Shown here piece by piece: positions 1-8,538 of a DNA stretch of 38,768 nt. This DNA comes from DATBMY01 sp036554605. GTDB taxonomy: Bacteria; Acidobacteriota; Blastocatellia; UBA7656. The number at the start of each line of letters is the position of its first letter. The first letter of the stretch is position 1. Below the pieces are notes generated by a model. That model saw nothing but the letters and a program-made list of their open reading frames with translations, was not told the DNA's origin and did not search any database. The position numbers and the translations under genes are program-made. The stretch covers positions 1-38,768 of the forward strand of contig DATBMY010000531.1 of the NCBI GenBank assembly GCA_036554605.1, given 5' to 3'.

Positions 1-354
1 GGGTGCGTCACAGGCATGGAGGTTGTGCGCATGGAGCTTGGCGAGCCTGATGAGTCAGGGCGCCGCAGGCCGGTGATGGTGAAGGGCTCCGAGCACACGC
101 TCGACGTCGACACCGTGATAGTCGCGGTCGGGCAGGGGCCGAATCCGCTGGTGCAATCGACAACGCCTGGGCTCGATACTAACCACCGGGGCAATATCCT
201 TGCGGATGAAACGGGAATGACGAGCCGCCCCGGCCTGTACGCAGGCGGGGACGTGGTGCGCGGCGGCTCGACCGTGATACTTGCGATGGGCGACGGCAAG
301 CGCGCCGCCCGCGCTATTGATGAATTCCTGAAAAAGAACAGCCGCACTCGTTGA
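1..354 (+). CDS. gltD: NADPH-dependent glutamate synthase-type oxidoreductase subunit, 3' end (partial)
   Basis: This is the C-terminal 117 codons of a gene that begins before the window; the frame is open from base 1. The visible part is the end of the second nucleotide-binding domain of the GltD/GltA-NfnB flavoprotein family. VAVGQGPNP is followed by an AGGD motif that contacts FAD, then STVILAMGDGKRAA, which is very characteristic of this family. In glutamate synthase this subunit passes NADPH electrons through FAD and Fe-S clusters to the amidotransferase partner; in NfnB it bifurcates electrons. The N-terminal Fe-S region lies outside the window, so I cannot tell GltD, GltA and NfnB/SudA apart. 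The stop is TGA at 352. Confidence 0.85.
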   Translation, partial: GCVTGMEVVRMELGEPDESGRRRPVMVKGSEHTLDVDTVIVAVGQGPNPLVQSTTPGLDTNHRGNILADETGMTSRPGLYAGGDVVRGGSTVILAMGDGKRAARAIDEFLKKNSRTR

Positions 355-366
355 GAGTTGCAGCAG

Positions 367-438
367 GTCAGTACAGGGAGCGGTAGCGACCTGGTGAAGC
401 TTGGCTCCTGCCCGCCCGCTACCGCAGGCGGTTCCGAC
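367..438. repeat. REP-like imperfect palindrome
   Basis: A 72-base imperfect palindrome fills the middle of the gap between gltD and recG. The outer ends GTCAGTAC (367-374) and GTTCCGAC (431-438) are near inverse complements. The inner GCGGTAGCG (380-388) and CGCTACCGC (417-425) are perfect inverse complements around a 28-base loop. No T-tract follows, so it is a poor terminator. It resembles short REP/BIME elements spread by RAYT transposases. From memory, similar GCGGTAGCG-containing palindromes are dispersed in acidobacterial genomes, but I cannot verify that here. It has no second copy in this window. Confidence 0.55.
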
Positions 439-537
439 TCGTCACATCGCGCTTTCTTGACCAGCACATGCTTGTTGCCTAGAATCAACATGCGTTCGGA
501 GAATAGAAACCCCCTCCTGATGCGAGGATAATCATTC

Positions 538-2679
538 TTGCTAAAGCTTTCGACACCGCTTTACGAGCTGCACCTGCACGAGATTCCGCGCCTCGCCATG
601 AAGACGGCGCAAAAACTCGCCGCGGGCACCGCCTCGGTCGCGGGCCTCGGCAATCCGCTTCACGCGACGATAGAAGACCTGATCTATTACCTGCCCATGC
701 GATATGAGGATCGCTCGAACCTCGCGCGCATAACAGACATCGAGCACAATACCTATGCGACCATCGAAGTCGAAGTGCGTGTGGCCGGGACTTATGCGGT
801 GAAGGGCGGGAAGCTCCGCATATTCGAATTTTCCGGGATAGACGAAACAGGCCAGGTGCGCGCCTACTGGTGGAACCAGCCCTATCTTCAAAACTCGTTT
901 CCGCGCGGGCGCAAGGTATTGCTCTACGGGTTGTGGAAGCGCGGGCGGCGCGGGTTCTTCGAAGTCGAGAACCCCGATTACGAATTCACCACGGATGACG
1001 ACGCCGCCGATCCCATACACACCGGCCGTCGCGTGCCGGTCTATAGAAAGCTCGGCGAGGTGCGCTCGAAGCAGTTGCGCTCCGTCATGCATCACGTCTT
1101 AGAGCGTATAGATTTTTCCGAGGTCGAAGACCGCCTGCCCGAAGAAGTCACCTCGCGCGCGAGCCTGATCTCGCGCGCCGATGCGCTCCGGCAGATACAT
1201 TTCCCGGCCGACGACGCGTCGATTGACCTTTATAATAAATCGCAATCGCCCGCGCACCGCCGCCTGATATTCGAAGAGTTTTTCTGGCTCTCGATCGCCA
1301 TGGGCCTGCGCCGGCAGGGGCGCGAGGCCGCGCCCAAGGGAACGATCATCGAGATAAACGACCGCGTGCGCGAACGGGTCCGCGCGATACTCCCTTTCAA
1401 ACCTACCGCCGCGCAAAAGCGCGTGCTGCGCGAGATAGTTCAGGACATGGCGGGTCCGGCCCCTATGAACCGGCTGTTGCAGGGCGATGTGGGTTCGGGC
1501 AAGACGATTGTAGCCGTACAGGCCGCGGTAGTCGCGATAGAGAACGGCTACCAGTCGGCCATCATGGTCCCGACCGAAATACTTGCCGAGCAGCACGCGC
1601 GAAACGTCAAGAGGACGCTGGCAAGCGCGCCTTATCGCGTCGAGCTTTTGACCGGGTCGCTCGGCGCGGCGCGAAAGCGCGAGCTTCACGCGGCGATAGA
1701 GGCGGGCGAAGTCGATTTAGTCATAGGCACCCACGCGCTCATCCAGGAAGCGGTCAATTTTCACAAGCTCGGTTTCGTCGTCATAGACGAGCAGCATCGC
1801 TTCGGCGTCCTGCAGCGCGCCGAACTGATCAACCGCGGCTATAACCCGGATGTGCTGGTTATGACGGCAACGCCTATTCCGCGCTCGCTCGCCATGACCG
1901 TCTATGGCGACCTGGATCTTTCGATCATCGACGAGATGCCGCCCGGCAGAAAGCCCGTCATAACGAAGGTCCGCGGCGAAGAGGCGCGCACGAAGATTTA
2001 CCATTTCCTCAGCACAATCATAAGACAGGGCCGCCAGGTCTATGTCGTCTATCCGCTGGTCGAGGAGAGCGAAAAACTCGACCTGCTCAATGCCACCCAG
2101 ATGGCCGAGCACCTGCAATCGGTCGTCTTTCCAAACTTCCGCGTAAGCCTCGTCCACGGCCGGATGAAGCAGGAGGAGAAAGACGCCGTCATGGAAGAGT
2201 TTCGCCGCGCCAGCTCTCATATACTGGTCGCGACGACGGTGATCGAAGTCGGCGTCGACGTGCCGAACGCGAGCGTGATGATAATCGAGCATGCCGAGCG
2301 GTTCGGGCTGTCGCAACTGCACCAGCTTCGCGGCCGCGTCGGGCGCGGCGACGAACAGTCTTACTGCATACTGCTTGCGAGCCACAAGCGCACGGTCGAG
2401 GCGCGCGAGCGGCTGGCGATAATGGAGGAGACGAGCGACGGGTTCAAGATCGCGGAAAAAGACCTGGAGCTGAGAGGTCCGGGCGAGGTGATGGGCACCA
2501 GGCAGTCGGGCATTCCCGCTTTCCGCATCGCCAATATCGTGCGCGATCATGCGCTGCTCGAAGCGGCGCGGCGCGAAGCCGACTACATGCTTGGCGCGCG
2601 GCGCAACTCGCGCGACACGGCCCGGCTCATAGAGATAGTGCGCGGCCAGCCTAAGTACGGCCTTGCGGCAGTAGGCTAA
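538..2679 (+). CDS. recG: ATP-dependent DNA helicase RecG
   Basis: RecG is the branched-DNA helicase that reverses stalled replication forks and processes Holliday junctions in the cytoplasm. The 713-residue length is normal. An N-terminal wedge/OB-fold part (about residues 50-180) is followed by the SF2 helicase core: Walker A GDVGSGKT (about 316-323), the DEQH box inside VIDEQHRFGV (about 414-423), and TATPIPRS motif III. The second RecA domain carries TTVIEVGVDVPNA and QLRGRVGRG. The family C-terminal block LRGPGEVMGTRQSG is present. The start is TTG at 538 with GAGG about ten bases upstream; no ATG in this frame gives a better N-terminus. It is monocistronic, facing the convergent Clp-like gene, with a shared hairpin between them. 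Confidence 0.95.
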   Translation: MLKLSTPLYELHLHEIPRLAMKTAQKLAAGTASVAGLGNPLHATIEDLIYYLPMRYEDRSNLARITDIEHNTYATIEVEVRVAGTYAVKGGKLRIFEFSGIDETGQVRAYWWNQPYLQNSFPRGRKVLLYGLWKRGRRGFFEVENPDYEFTTDDDAADPIHTGRRVPVYRKLGEVRSKQLRSVMHHVLERIDFSEVEDRLPEEVTSRASLISRADALRQIHFPADDASIDLYNKSQSPAHRRLIFEEFFWLSIAMGLRRQGREAAPKGTIIEINDRVRERVRAILPFKPTAAQKRVLREIVQDMAGPAPMNRLLQGDVGSGKTIVAVQAAVVAIENGYQSAIMVPTEILAEQHARNVKRTLASAPYRVELLTGSLGAARKRELHAAIEAGEVDLVIGTHALIQEAVNFHKLGFVVIDEQHRFGVLQRAELINRGYNPDVLVMTATPIPRSLAMTVYGDLDLSIIDEMPPGRKPVITKVRGEEARTKIYHFLSTIIRQGRQVYVVYPLVEESEKLDLLNATQMAEHLQSVVFPNFRVSLVHGRMKQEEKDAVMEEFRRASSHILVATTVIEVGVDVPNASVMIIEHAERFGLSQLHQLRGRVGRGDEQSYCILLASHKRTVEARERLAIMEETSDGFKIAEKDLELRGPGEVMGTRQSGIPAFRIANIVRDHALLEAARREADYMLGARRNSRDTARLIEIVRGQPKYGLAAVG

Positions 2680-2680
2680 G

Positions 2681-2710
2681 GAAAAAAAAGGCCGGCAAGC
2701 TTGCCGGCCT
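2681..2710 (-). terminator. Rho-independent terminator of the Clp-like gene
   Basis: A perfect inverted repeat (AGGCCGGCAAG and CTTGCCGGCCT, 2689-2710) is flanked on its left by A8 (2681-2689). Read on the minus strand this is a GC-rich hairpin followed by a T-run, 29 bases beyond the Clp-like stop codon. On the plus strand the same hairpin sits just after the recG stop but has no T-run, so it would end recG transcripts less efficiently. Confidence 0.85.
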
Positions 2711-2738
2711 GTCGAACACTCACTCTGCTTTTGTTTGC

Positions 2739-3902
2739 TTAAGCCGCGATGCGACTGTCGCCCGATGCCGCGACCAGCAGGTGCAAAGCGTCTATGGCCG
2801 CCGCGGCCTTTGCCGTCTCTGCCTCGTCGCGGAAGAAGGTCAGCTTCTGCGTCTCGGCGTTTACATCGACGACGACCACATCGCCCAGCCGCACCTGGCC
2901 GGTGGCCGAAAGGTTCGCAAGCGGCATAACCAGGAACCTTTCTATCGCGCGCTTGAGGTGGCGCGCGCCGTAGCGATATTCAATGCCCTCGTTGAGCAAG
3001 AACTCTTTCGCGCCGTCGGTGAGCACGAAGCTGAAGCGCTCGCCCGCGCCCTCGTTGATGCGGCGCTGTACGGCCCGCAGCTCCAGGTCGATGATGTGGC
3101 GCAGCTGGTTGTGCTTGAGGCTGCGAAAGACCACCACTTTGTCAATACGGTTCATGAACTCGGGCGAAAACCTCTTCTTCGCCGCGTCGAGCGCGGTGCG
3201 ATAAATCTTCTGATCAAGGTCGTCCTCGACCTCGTTCTTGCCTCGCGCCGGGGCGAAACCTATCGAGCCGCTGATGAGCTCGCTCATCTCCCTGGCGCCA
3301 AGGTTCGACGTCATGATTATTATCGTCTGCGAAAAGTCTACCTTGCTATTATCGCCGAGCGTGAGCGTCGCTTTGTCGAGCACGCCCAGAAGCAGCTGCC
3401 AGAGCGCATCCGACGCCTTTTCGATCTCGTCAAAAAGGACCAGCGTAAACGGATCGCGCGTCGTGTAATGCTTCTCGAGGTTCTCCTGCGTAAGCATCGG
3501 CCTGGTTTCGCGATGGCCCAGATAGCCCGGAGGCGAGCCGATGAGCTTGGCGATCTCGTGCGAGTGCTGGAACTCGGCGCAGTCGATTTTTACGACCGCG
3601 TTACGGTCGCCAAAAAGGATCTCGGCCGCCGCTTCTACAACATGGGTCTTTCCCGACCCGGTAGGCCCGAGGAAGAGCATGGTGCCCAGCGGGCGCGTCG
3701 GGTTGGTCATCCCGGCCTGGAACACCTGATAAAGCGCTGTGATATTGCGGACGGCCCTCTCCTGGCCGATCACCTGCGTGCGCAGGCCGTCTTCGAATTC
3801 CTGCGCGCGCGGGCTCTTAACATCAGGGTTCAATTTGACAATCTTCCTGTTCTCGTTCTTGTTAATCATTTCTTCACCCTTCTTTCCGCGCCCTCGTGCC
3901 AT
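2739..3902 (-). CDS. Standalone ClpB-D2-like AAA+ ATPase
   Basis: This 387-residue ATPase corresponds to only the second AAA+ module of ClpA/ClpB chaperones. Visible motifs are Walker A GPTGSGKT (79-86), the PPGYLGH pore-1 loop with its aromatic Tyr (124-130), Walker B LVLFDE (154-159), sensor-1 MTSN (197-200), the arginine finger in FSPEFMNRID (R252), and sensor-2 YGARHLKRAI (311-320) in a ClpB D2-small domain. There is no ClpB N-domain, D1 or coiled-coil middle domain, and no ClpX zinc finger. The family threads protein substrates through a hexameric pore; the substrate here is unknown. A second start at 3869 (M12) has an AAGGG ribosome site 7 bases upstream, and the listed start has GAGGG 9 bases upstream, so either may be used. 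It is transcribed alone. Confidence 0.85.
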   Translation of the reverse strand: MARGRGKKGEEMINKNENRKIVKLNPDVKSPRAQEFEDGLRTQVIGQERAVRNITALYQVFQAGMTNPTRPLGTMLFLGPTGSGKTHVVEAAAEILFGDRNAVVKIDCAEFQHSHEIAKLIGSPPGYLGHRETRPMLTQENLEKHYTTRDPFTLVLFDEIEKASDALWQLLLGVLDKATLTLGDNSKVDFSQTIIIMTSNLGAREMSELISGSIGFAPARGKNEVEDDLDQKIYRTALDAAKKRFSPEFMNRIDKVVVFRSLKHNQLRHIIDLELRAVQRRINEGAGERFSFVLTDGAKEFLLNEGIEYRYGARHLKRAIERFLVMPLANLSATGQVRLGDVVVVDVNAETQKLTFFRDEAETAKAAAAIDALHLLVAASGDSRIAA

Positions 3903-3920
3903 CTGCTTAATCCCTCGACG

Positions 3921-3957
3921 CCGTCCCGGGTCCCACTGTTATATACCACCGGGACGG
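3921..3957 (-). promoter_or_regulatory. Leader hairpin or operator upstream of the Clp-like gene
   Basis: CCGTCCCGG (3921-3929) and CCGGGACGG (3949-3957) form a perfect 9-bp stem around a 19-base loop containing TATATA. The element begins 18 bases upstream of the first Clp-like start codon. It could be a 5' UTR structure, or a dyad operator overlapping a TATA-like -10. It is not the CIRCE heat-shock operator. Confidence 0.4.
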
Positions 3958-4394
3958 CCCTTTATTTCCTCTCAATAACTTGATCGCCACCCTCTGGCCC
4001 ACGCTTGTGGACTGCGACCGTTTTCAGCAACTTTGATGCCTTCTTTATTCGCTCAGTTGCTACGGGCGATTGGGTGTGACGAACTGCACAGCGGCTGGTC
4101 TTACAACTTTATCCGCGTCAACTCTTTTCGGCGCGCGTGGCCGCTTTCCGATAGCGGCCCGCTCTTAAGGTGGCCAGGGATCTCTACCACATTTTGACAT
4201 TTCCGCCGCCTTGCAATGACACATCTTGTCACCTGTGCAGGTACTGTGCCCGGCGCGCCTTCCGCCCTCTCCGGTCGCCTGAATGTCAAAGAGCCGGCAA
4301 AAAATGCTCTCTATCTATTAGACAATGCAGCCGCCTAAATGGTTACACTCGCGCACCCCTCGCGTCCTGATGAGTAGACAGGCCCGGGCGTCGT

Positions 4395-4424
4395 TTGATA
4401 CAGCATTACACCTGGGTCTAATAT
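4395..4424 (+). promoter_or_regulatory. Putative sigma-70 promoter of the SDR gene
   Basis: TTGATA (4395-4400) and TAATAT (4419-4424) are separated by 18 bases, about 30 bases before the SDR start codon at 4454. The -35 box matches consensus at five of six positions and the -10 at four of six. The match is by eye only. Confidence 0.45.
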
Positions 4425-4453
4425 GGGTTCTCAAATGAAAGACTGGAGGGCGC

Positions 4454-5233
4454 ATGAAGCTTGAAAGCAAGGTTGCGATAATTACCGGGGGCGGGCGCGG
4501 CATCGGGCGCAGCATAGCATTGCGCTTTGCCGCCGAGGCCGCAAGCGTCATAGTTTCGGGCACGAGCCGGGATGCCCTGGACAGGACGGCGCGCGAAATA
4601 AACGAGAGCGGTGCGAGAGCCCTCGCTGTTGAGGCCGACGTGGCCGACGAAGCGGAGGTGGCCAACCTGATTTCGACGGCGATCATAGAGTTCGGCCGCA
4701 TCGACGTTCTGGTCAACAACGCGGGCATCGCCGGGCCTACCGCCCCGGTTACAAAAGTGAGTCGCGAAGAATGGGACCGCACGCTCGCGGTAAACCTGAC
4801 CGGCGCGATGCTAGGGGCCAAGCACGCGCTGCCTCATATGATCGAGCAGCGCAGCGGCCGCATAATCAACATCACCTCGGTCGCGGGGCTCAGGGGATAC
4901 CCGCTGCGCAGTCCTTATGCGGCTTCCAAGTGGGCGATGGTCGGGCTAACCGAGACGCTCGCCGAAGAGGTCGGCCGCTACGGCGCGCACGGCGGCGGGA
5001 TCACCGTCAACGCGATAGCGCCCGGCCCCGTCGACAACGAGCGCATAAGACGAGTAATCGCGGCGCGCGCGGCGGAGATGGGTAAGGATACGGGAGAGGT
5101 CGAGCGCGAGTTTCTCGAGATGACCAAAATGAAGCGGCTGATTACCGAGGACGAAATAGCCGCCCTCGCGCTTTTCCTGGCCTCGGAGGAGGCTCGAAAT
5201 ATTACCGGTCAGGTCATCGCCTGCGGCATATAG
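4454..5233 (+). CDS. SDR-family NAD(P)-dependent oxidoreductase
   Basis: This 259-residue classical short-chain dehydrogenase resembles FabG-type 3-oxoacyl reductases. It shows the cofactor motif TGGGRGIG (11-18), the structural NNAG (about 90), the catalytic Ser in NITSVAG (about 143) and the YAASK catalytic Tyr/Lys (about 156). The substrate cannot be read from the sequence; FabG-like annotations in this family are often over-specific. The C-terminus reads ITGQVIACGI and lacks the usual DGG near the end. The start at 4454 has a strong GGAGG 6 bases upstream. ubiE follows after 12 bases, suggesting co-transcription and perhaps a role in lipid or quinone metabolism. Confidence 0.85.
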   Translation: MKLESKVAIITGGGRGIGRSIALRFAAEAASVIVSGTSRDALDRTAREINESGARALAVEADVADEAEVANLISTAIIEFGRIDVLVNNAGIAGPTAPVTKVSREEWDRTLAVNLTGAMLGAKHALPHMIEQRSGRIINITSVAGLRGYPLRSPYAASKWAMVGLTETLAEEVGRYGAHGGGITVNAIAPGPVDNERIRRVIAARAAEMGKDTGEVEREFLEMTKMKRLITEDEIAALALFLASEEARNITGQVIACGI

Positions 5234-5245
5234 CGCCCCTGATCT

Positions 5246-6004
5246 ATGCGCGATATGGGAAAGCTCAATCTCAAGGAACACATCTCTTCGAGAGAAAAAA
5301 AACAGCGGTACGTCAACCGGATGTTTGAAATCATCGCCCCCAAATACGATTTCTTCACCGTCTTCATGTCTTATGGCATGGACCGCGGCTGGAAGCGCGC
5401 GCTGGTCCAGATGGCGGCGCTCGAAGGCCACGAATCGGCGCTCGACATCGCCTGCGGAACAGGGGACATCACTTTTCAGATCGCGCGCGGGCTCCAGACC
5501 GGCAGCTGTACCGGACTCGACATAACTCACGGCATGCTCAAAATAGCCGAGCGCAAGCGCCGCCATGCGAACCTGGAAAACCTGAGCTTTCACCGGGCCG
5601 ATATACTTCGGATGCCCTTTGCGGATAACACCTTCGACCGGGTCACGGGAGGTTACGCGCTGCGAAACGTGCCCGACATCGAAGCGGCGCTCTCGGAGAT
5701 AATGCGAGTCTTAAAGCCGGGCGGGAGATTTCTGTCGCTCGACTTCGGCCGCCCCGATAACGGGCCGTATCGCTGGCTCTACATTAAATACCTCATAGCG
5801 ACAGGGTCGGCCGTAGGGCTCGCCCTGCATGGCGACGCGGACACGTATCGCTACATACCCGAAACGCTCAAGCTTTATCCGGGCCAGCGAGGCGTGGAAG
5901 AGATGATGCGGCGCGCGGGGTTCGTCGAAACCGGCTTTCGCACCTTTGGCGGCGGCATCATGGCGATCAACTACGGCACGAAGCCCGTAGTCAGTGGCCA
6001 GTGA
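5246..6004 (+). CDS. ubiE: Demethylmenaquinone/ubiquinone C-methyltransferase
   Basis: UbiE/MenG performs the final C-methylation of demethylmenaquinone using S-adenosylmethionine. The sequence carries the family signatures FEIIAPKYDFF near the N-terminus, the SAM motif LDIACGTGD (about 67-75), GGYALRNVPD and EIMRVLKPGGRF, ending in the MAINYGTKP block typical of UbiE. Acidobacteria use menaquinone, so the MenG activity is the likely one. Two ATGs (5246 and 5255) are possible starts and neither has a clear ribosome site. The last residues VVSGQ and the TGA stop lie inside the left arm of heptad element A, so the C-terminal tail was written by the repeat. Confidence 0.9.
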   Translation: MRDMGKLNLKEHISSREKKQRYVNRMFEIIAPKYDFFTVFMSYGMDRGWKRALVQMAALEGHESALDIACGTGDITFQIARGLQTGSCTGLDITHGMLKIAERKRRHANLENLSFHRADILRMPFADNTFDRVTGGYALRNVPDIEAALSEIMRVLKPGGRFLSLDFGRPDNGPYRWLYIKYLIATGSAVGLALHGDADTYRYIPETLKLYPGQRGVEEMMRRAGFVETGFRTFGGGIMAINYGTKPVVSGQ

Positions 6005-6082
6005 TTAAAGCAGTATTCGAAATGTGAAATAGCAAATTTGAAATAGAAGAACTACTGGCCGCTGGCCACTGGCCCTTGACCA
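5990..6082. repeat. Inverted heptad-repeat element A
   Basis: The left arm is GTCAGTG GCCAGTG (5990-6003). The right arm is CTGGCCG CTGGCCA CTGGCCC (6055-6075), followed by a degenerate unit. The arms are reverse-complementary families with exact 7-base register. The AT-rich spacer holds repeated GAAAT-type words. The left arm supplies the last codons and stop of ubiE, and the right arm encodes the tail of the convergent phosphoesterase. Confidence 0.85.
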
Positions 6083-8538
6083 CCGGCTCGCAGGTGGAAT
6101 ACGTCGACTATGCGCGGCTCAAGTTTTTTTCCGAGAGTAACGGGATTGTCCACGGCGATGACGAAAGCGGTCAGCTCATCCTGCTTGATACGAATCCTCA
6201 TGAATTGCTTGTAGCCCTCGATGCGCGCGGCCGCGCCCGCCTGGTCGTTGTGGCCGTTGAAGGCGAGCGATACCGCGAAATACCATCCCAGCCAGACGCA
6301 GGTCATGATCGCCCCGAGCGCGGCCGCCGCGAGCGTGCGGGCCGCGACCTGCCAGGCGCGAGCTTCGTTTGCGACGGACGCGCTCAGCAGAAATGGCAGG
6401 CCAAGCATCAGCCCTCCATAGACTATCCACGCAATCGTGAGCCACGCTTTGCTGTTATGGCGGACGAGAAAGTTACCCGCCGCCATAAAGATCGGGATTA
6501 AAGCGAGCGCCGCAAGCCATGCCGGCCAGTAACCGATTCTCACGAGCAGAAACGGAGTGCCTAGCATAAGCAGCGCGTGCCACAGGCCGAGCGCGGTAAA
6601 GCCGATCTTTGCTCCCGCGCCGCCGCGCCTCGCCCCGGCAAGCGGGCCTATCGCGACAATGAAAGCGAAGGCGCCAAAGACCGACAGCGCGAAGATAATA
6701 TCGAGGAAATGATAACTGGCCGGATAGCGGCCGAAGAGCACTACTCCCACGACCAGCATCAGCGTGCCTGTCACGGCGAGCAGCCACACCGGCCAGTAGT
6801 CGCGCTTGCCGACCGGCTCTCTGTAGGATCTCTTAAAGAGCCATTCGGTATAAAAGAGGCTGCCGGTTATCGCCGTCGCCGCCCACAGCGTCAGAAATCC
6901 TATAAGCAGGCTCGATAAGAACGGCGGCAAGCCGGCGCGGCGCGCCGCCAGCTGCCATATCCCCGCCGCAAGGCACCCGAATCCCGCAAGTATCAGCCCC
7001 GCCAGCCTGAGCCCATACAACCGTATGTTTGCTTCTCTGAGCGCGCGCGGCATATCTATCACGCCCCTGGCGTAGGCGAGGCCCGCCACGATAAAAACGA
7101 GCGACGCGATGAGCAAGACCGCGCGCAGGGCAAGGCCGGCAAACCCGAGGCCCGTGCCGCCCCTCACGCTCACGTAGGACAGAGCGGGCAGCATTTGCGC
7201 GATCGAAGTATCTGGCGCGGCAGCTACGCCGAACAGTTTGTGCAAAAGCGCATCGACTATTATTCGACTGCTTTGCGGGACGGTTGCGCCGAAGTAAATT
7301 ATGGCCGCGATCAGCCCTCCAATCAGCGCCACATAGCCGCCGTTGATCAGGTTGACGGGGTTGAATATCTCTTTTGCGATCTTGCGGCGTGACAGATCGG
7401 CGGGCGGGTATAGCGCCTGCTCTTTGATCTCCTTCGACTGCGTATGCGTCGGATGCAGGAAAGCGCCGCCCAGCCCCGACACGACCGAAGCGTAGTTTGT
7501 TGCCGAAGGAGCAAGGGCGTCGCGCGCGGGCCCCCAGTACCGGGCATAATGATGCGTATCGCCCGATAAATCGAGACGGCATTTGCCCGGTGGAAGGCTT
7601 TCGCCCTTCATAAAAGGGGCCTCAAGCCCCAGGTCCTTAAACGCGCGCGGGATCTTTTCGTCGGCCGTTGCGCGGCGACCGAGGATGGTCGTGGGCTCGG
7701 GCGTCGCGACTATCAGCTTATCCGGGATGACGCCCCCGTTCGCCTGCTTGAAGAATTCCTGCTGCCGCAGGTCGAGCCGGCCCACTTCGCAATCGAGCCC
7801 CCACATCGACCATCCGAACGGGAGCCGCAGCGCTAAATAGCTCGCCTGCTGAAGGCGCTTGAATCCGGGTATGGAGAGCTGCGGATATAGCCCGGCGTGG
7901 TTCGGCGCGTCCTCGTCGGTGAGCGGTTTTTGAAATTGCCGGTTGAAGCCGTCTATAACATCGTAGTAGTCGTGATTGCCGGGTATGGCGAATACCGGCC
8001 GGCGCGGGTCGCCATCCGACAACCTGCCCTCCTCATTGAGATCGAGGTAAGCCCACCAGAAAGGAGACTGAAAGCGCCCGGCCAGGCTCGGGAGGTCCGC
8101 GACATGATAAGAGGTGTCGCCGCCGACAAAGAGGAACTCGCCGCGCGGGAGCAGCAGGCGATTCTCTCCATTATCGAAAGCAACGCTTGCGCCCGGGCAC
8201 AAAGAGTCGTCCGCATAGAGGTCGCTCATCGAAAGATATGCCAGGCTGTACATGGCCTTCTGGCCGTCGCCCGTATCGGAGAAATAATCTAGCCAGTATT
8301 CGTCGGCGGGCGTCTGCTGGTTGTGCCTCTCTTCGATCTTGAAGCTTATCTCTTCGGCCTTCATCCAGTCGCGCGGGTCGAGCTTTCCTTTAAAGGCGGT
8401 ATAAAGAATCGTCCACTTGAGCGTGGCGATCAGCTGCGGCCCGAGCAGCCACGATACGGGCTTCTTCCATGCTTTCTTCTTTCCGGGTTTAGGCGGGAGA
8501 TTCTCCGGGACATGTAGCTTATGTCTCATCGCTGTCAT
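6052..8538 (-). CDS. Metallophosphoesterase with polytopic membrane domain
   Basis: An 828-residue two-part protein. The N-terminal calcineurin-like phosphoesterase shows GGDTSYHV, GNHDYYD and LSGDTHHY, matching metal-binding blocks II, III and V of the superfamily; block I may be the nearby Asp-rich SDTGDG. After about residue 400 come roughly ten to twelve hydrophobic segments, so the C-terminal half sits in the inner membrane. Substrate unknown. I moved the start to ATG at 8538, where AAAGGAG lies about 9 bases upstream; an upstream TTG at 8604 has no usable spacing. The final residues GPVASGQ are encoded by heptad element A. It is transcribed alone. Confidence 0.8.
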   Translation of the reverse strand: MTAMRHKLHVPENLPPKPGKKKAWKKPVSWLLGPQLIATLKWTILYTAFKGKLDPRDWMKAEEISFKIEERHNQQTPADEYWLDYFSDTGDGQKAMYSLAYLSMSDLYADDSLCPGASVAFDNGENRLLLPRGEFLFVGGDTSYHVADLPSLAGRFQSPFWWAYLDLNEEGRLSDGDPRRPVFAIPGNHDYYDVIDGFNRQFQKPLTDEDAPNHAGLYPQLSIPGFKRLQQASYLALRLPFGWSMWGLDCEVGRLDLRQQEFFKQANGGVIPDKLIVATPEPTTILGRRATADEKIPRAFKDLGLEAPFMKGESLPPGKCRLDLSGDTHHYARYWGPARDALAPSATNYASVVSGLGGAFLHPTHTQSKEIKEQALYPPADLSRRKIAKEIFNPVNLINGGYVALIGGLIAAIIYFGATVPQSSRIIVDALLHKLFGVAAAPDTSIAQMLPALSYVSVRGGTGLGFAGLALRAVLLIASLVFIVAGLAYARGVIDMPRALREANIRLYGLRLAGLILAGFGCLAAGIWQLAARRAGLPPFLSSLLIGFLTLWAATAITGSLFYTEWLFKRSYREPVGKRDYWPVWLLAVTGTLMLVVGVVLFGRYPASYHFLDIIFALSVFGAFAFIVAIGPLAGARRGGAGAKIGFTALGLWHALLMLGTPFLLVRIGYWPAWLAALALIPIFMAAGNFLVRHNSKAWLTIAWIVYGGLMLGLPFLLSASVANEARAWQVAARTLAAAALGAIMTCVWLGWYFAVSLAFNGHNDQAGAAARIEGYKQFMRIRIKQDELTAFVIAVDNPVTLGKKLEPRIVDVFHLRAGGQGPVASGQ

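Larger units (their letters stand above)
3903..4453. other. 551-base intergenic region
   Basis: This is the gap between the divergent Clp-like and SDR genes. It holds the hairpin at 3921-3957, the putative SDR promoter at 4395-4424, and otherwise no supported feature. Short reading frames here have no convincing ribosome sites or recognisable protein sequence. The DNA looks less GC-rich than the flanking genes. Confidence 0.6.

Noticed and set aside
3921..3957. CIRCE heat-shock operator upstream of the Clp-like gene
   Set aside because: The dyad sequence and 19-base spacing do not match the TTAGCACTC-N9-GAGTGCTAA element.
2781..3983. Long open frame on the strand opposite the Clp-like gene
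   Set aside because: It is the shadow of a GC-rich real gene in which all ATPase motifs are read on the minus strand; no homology or ribosome site.
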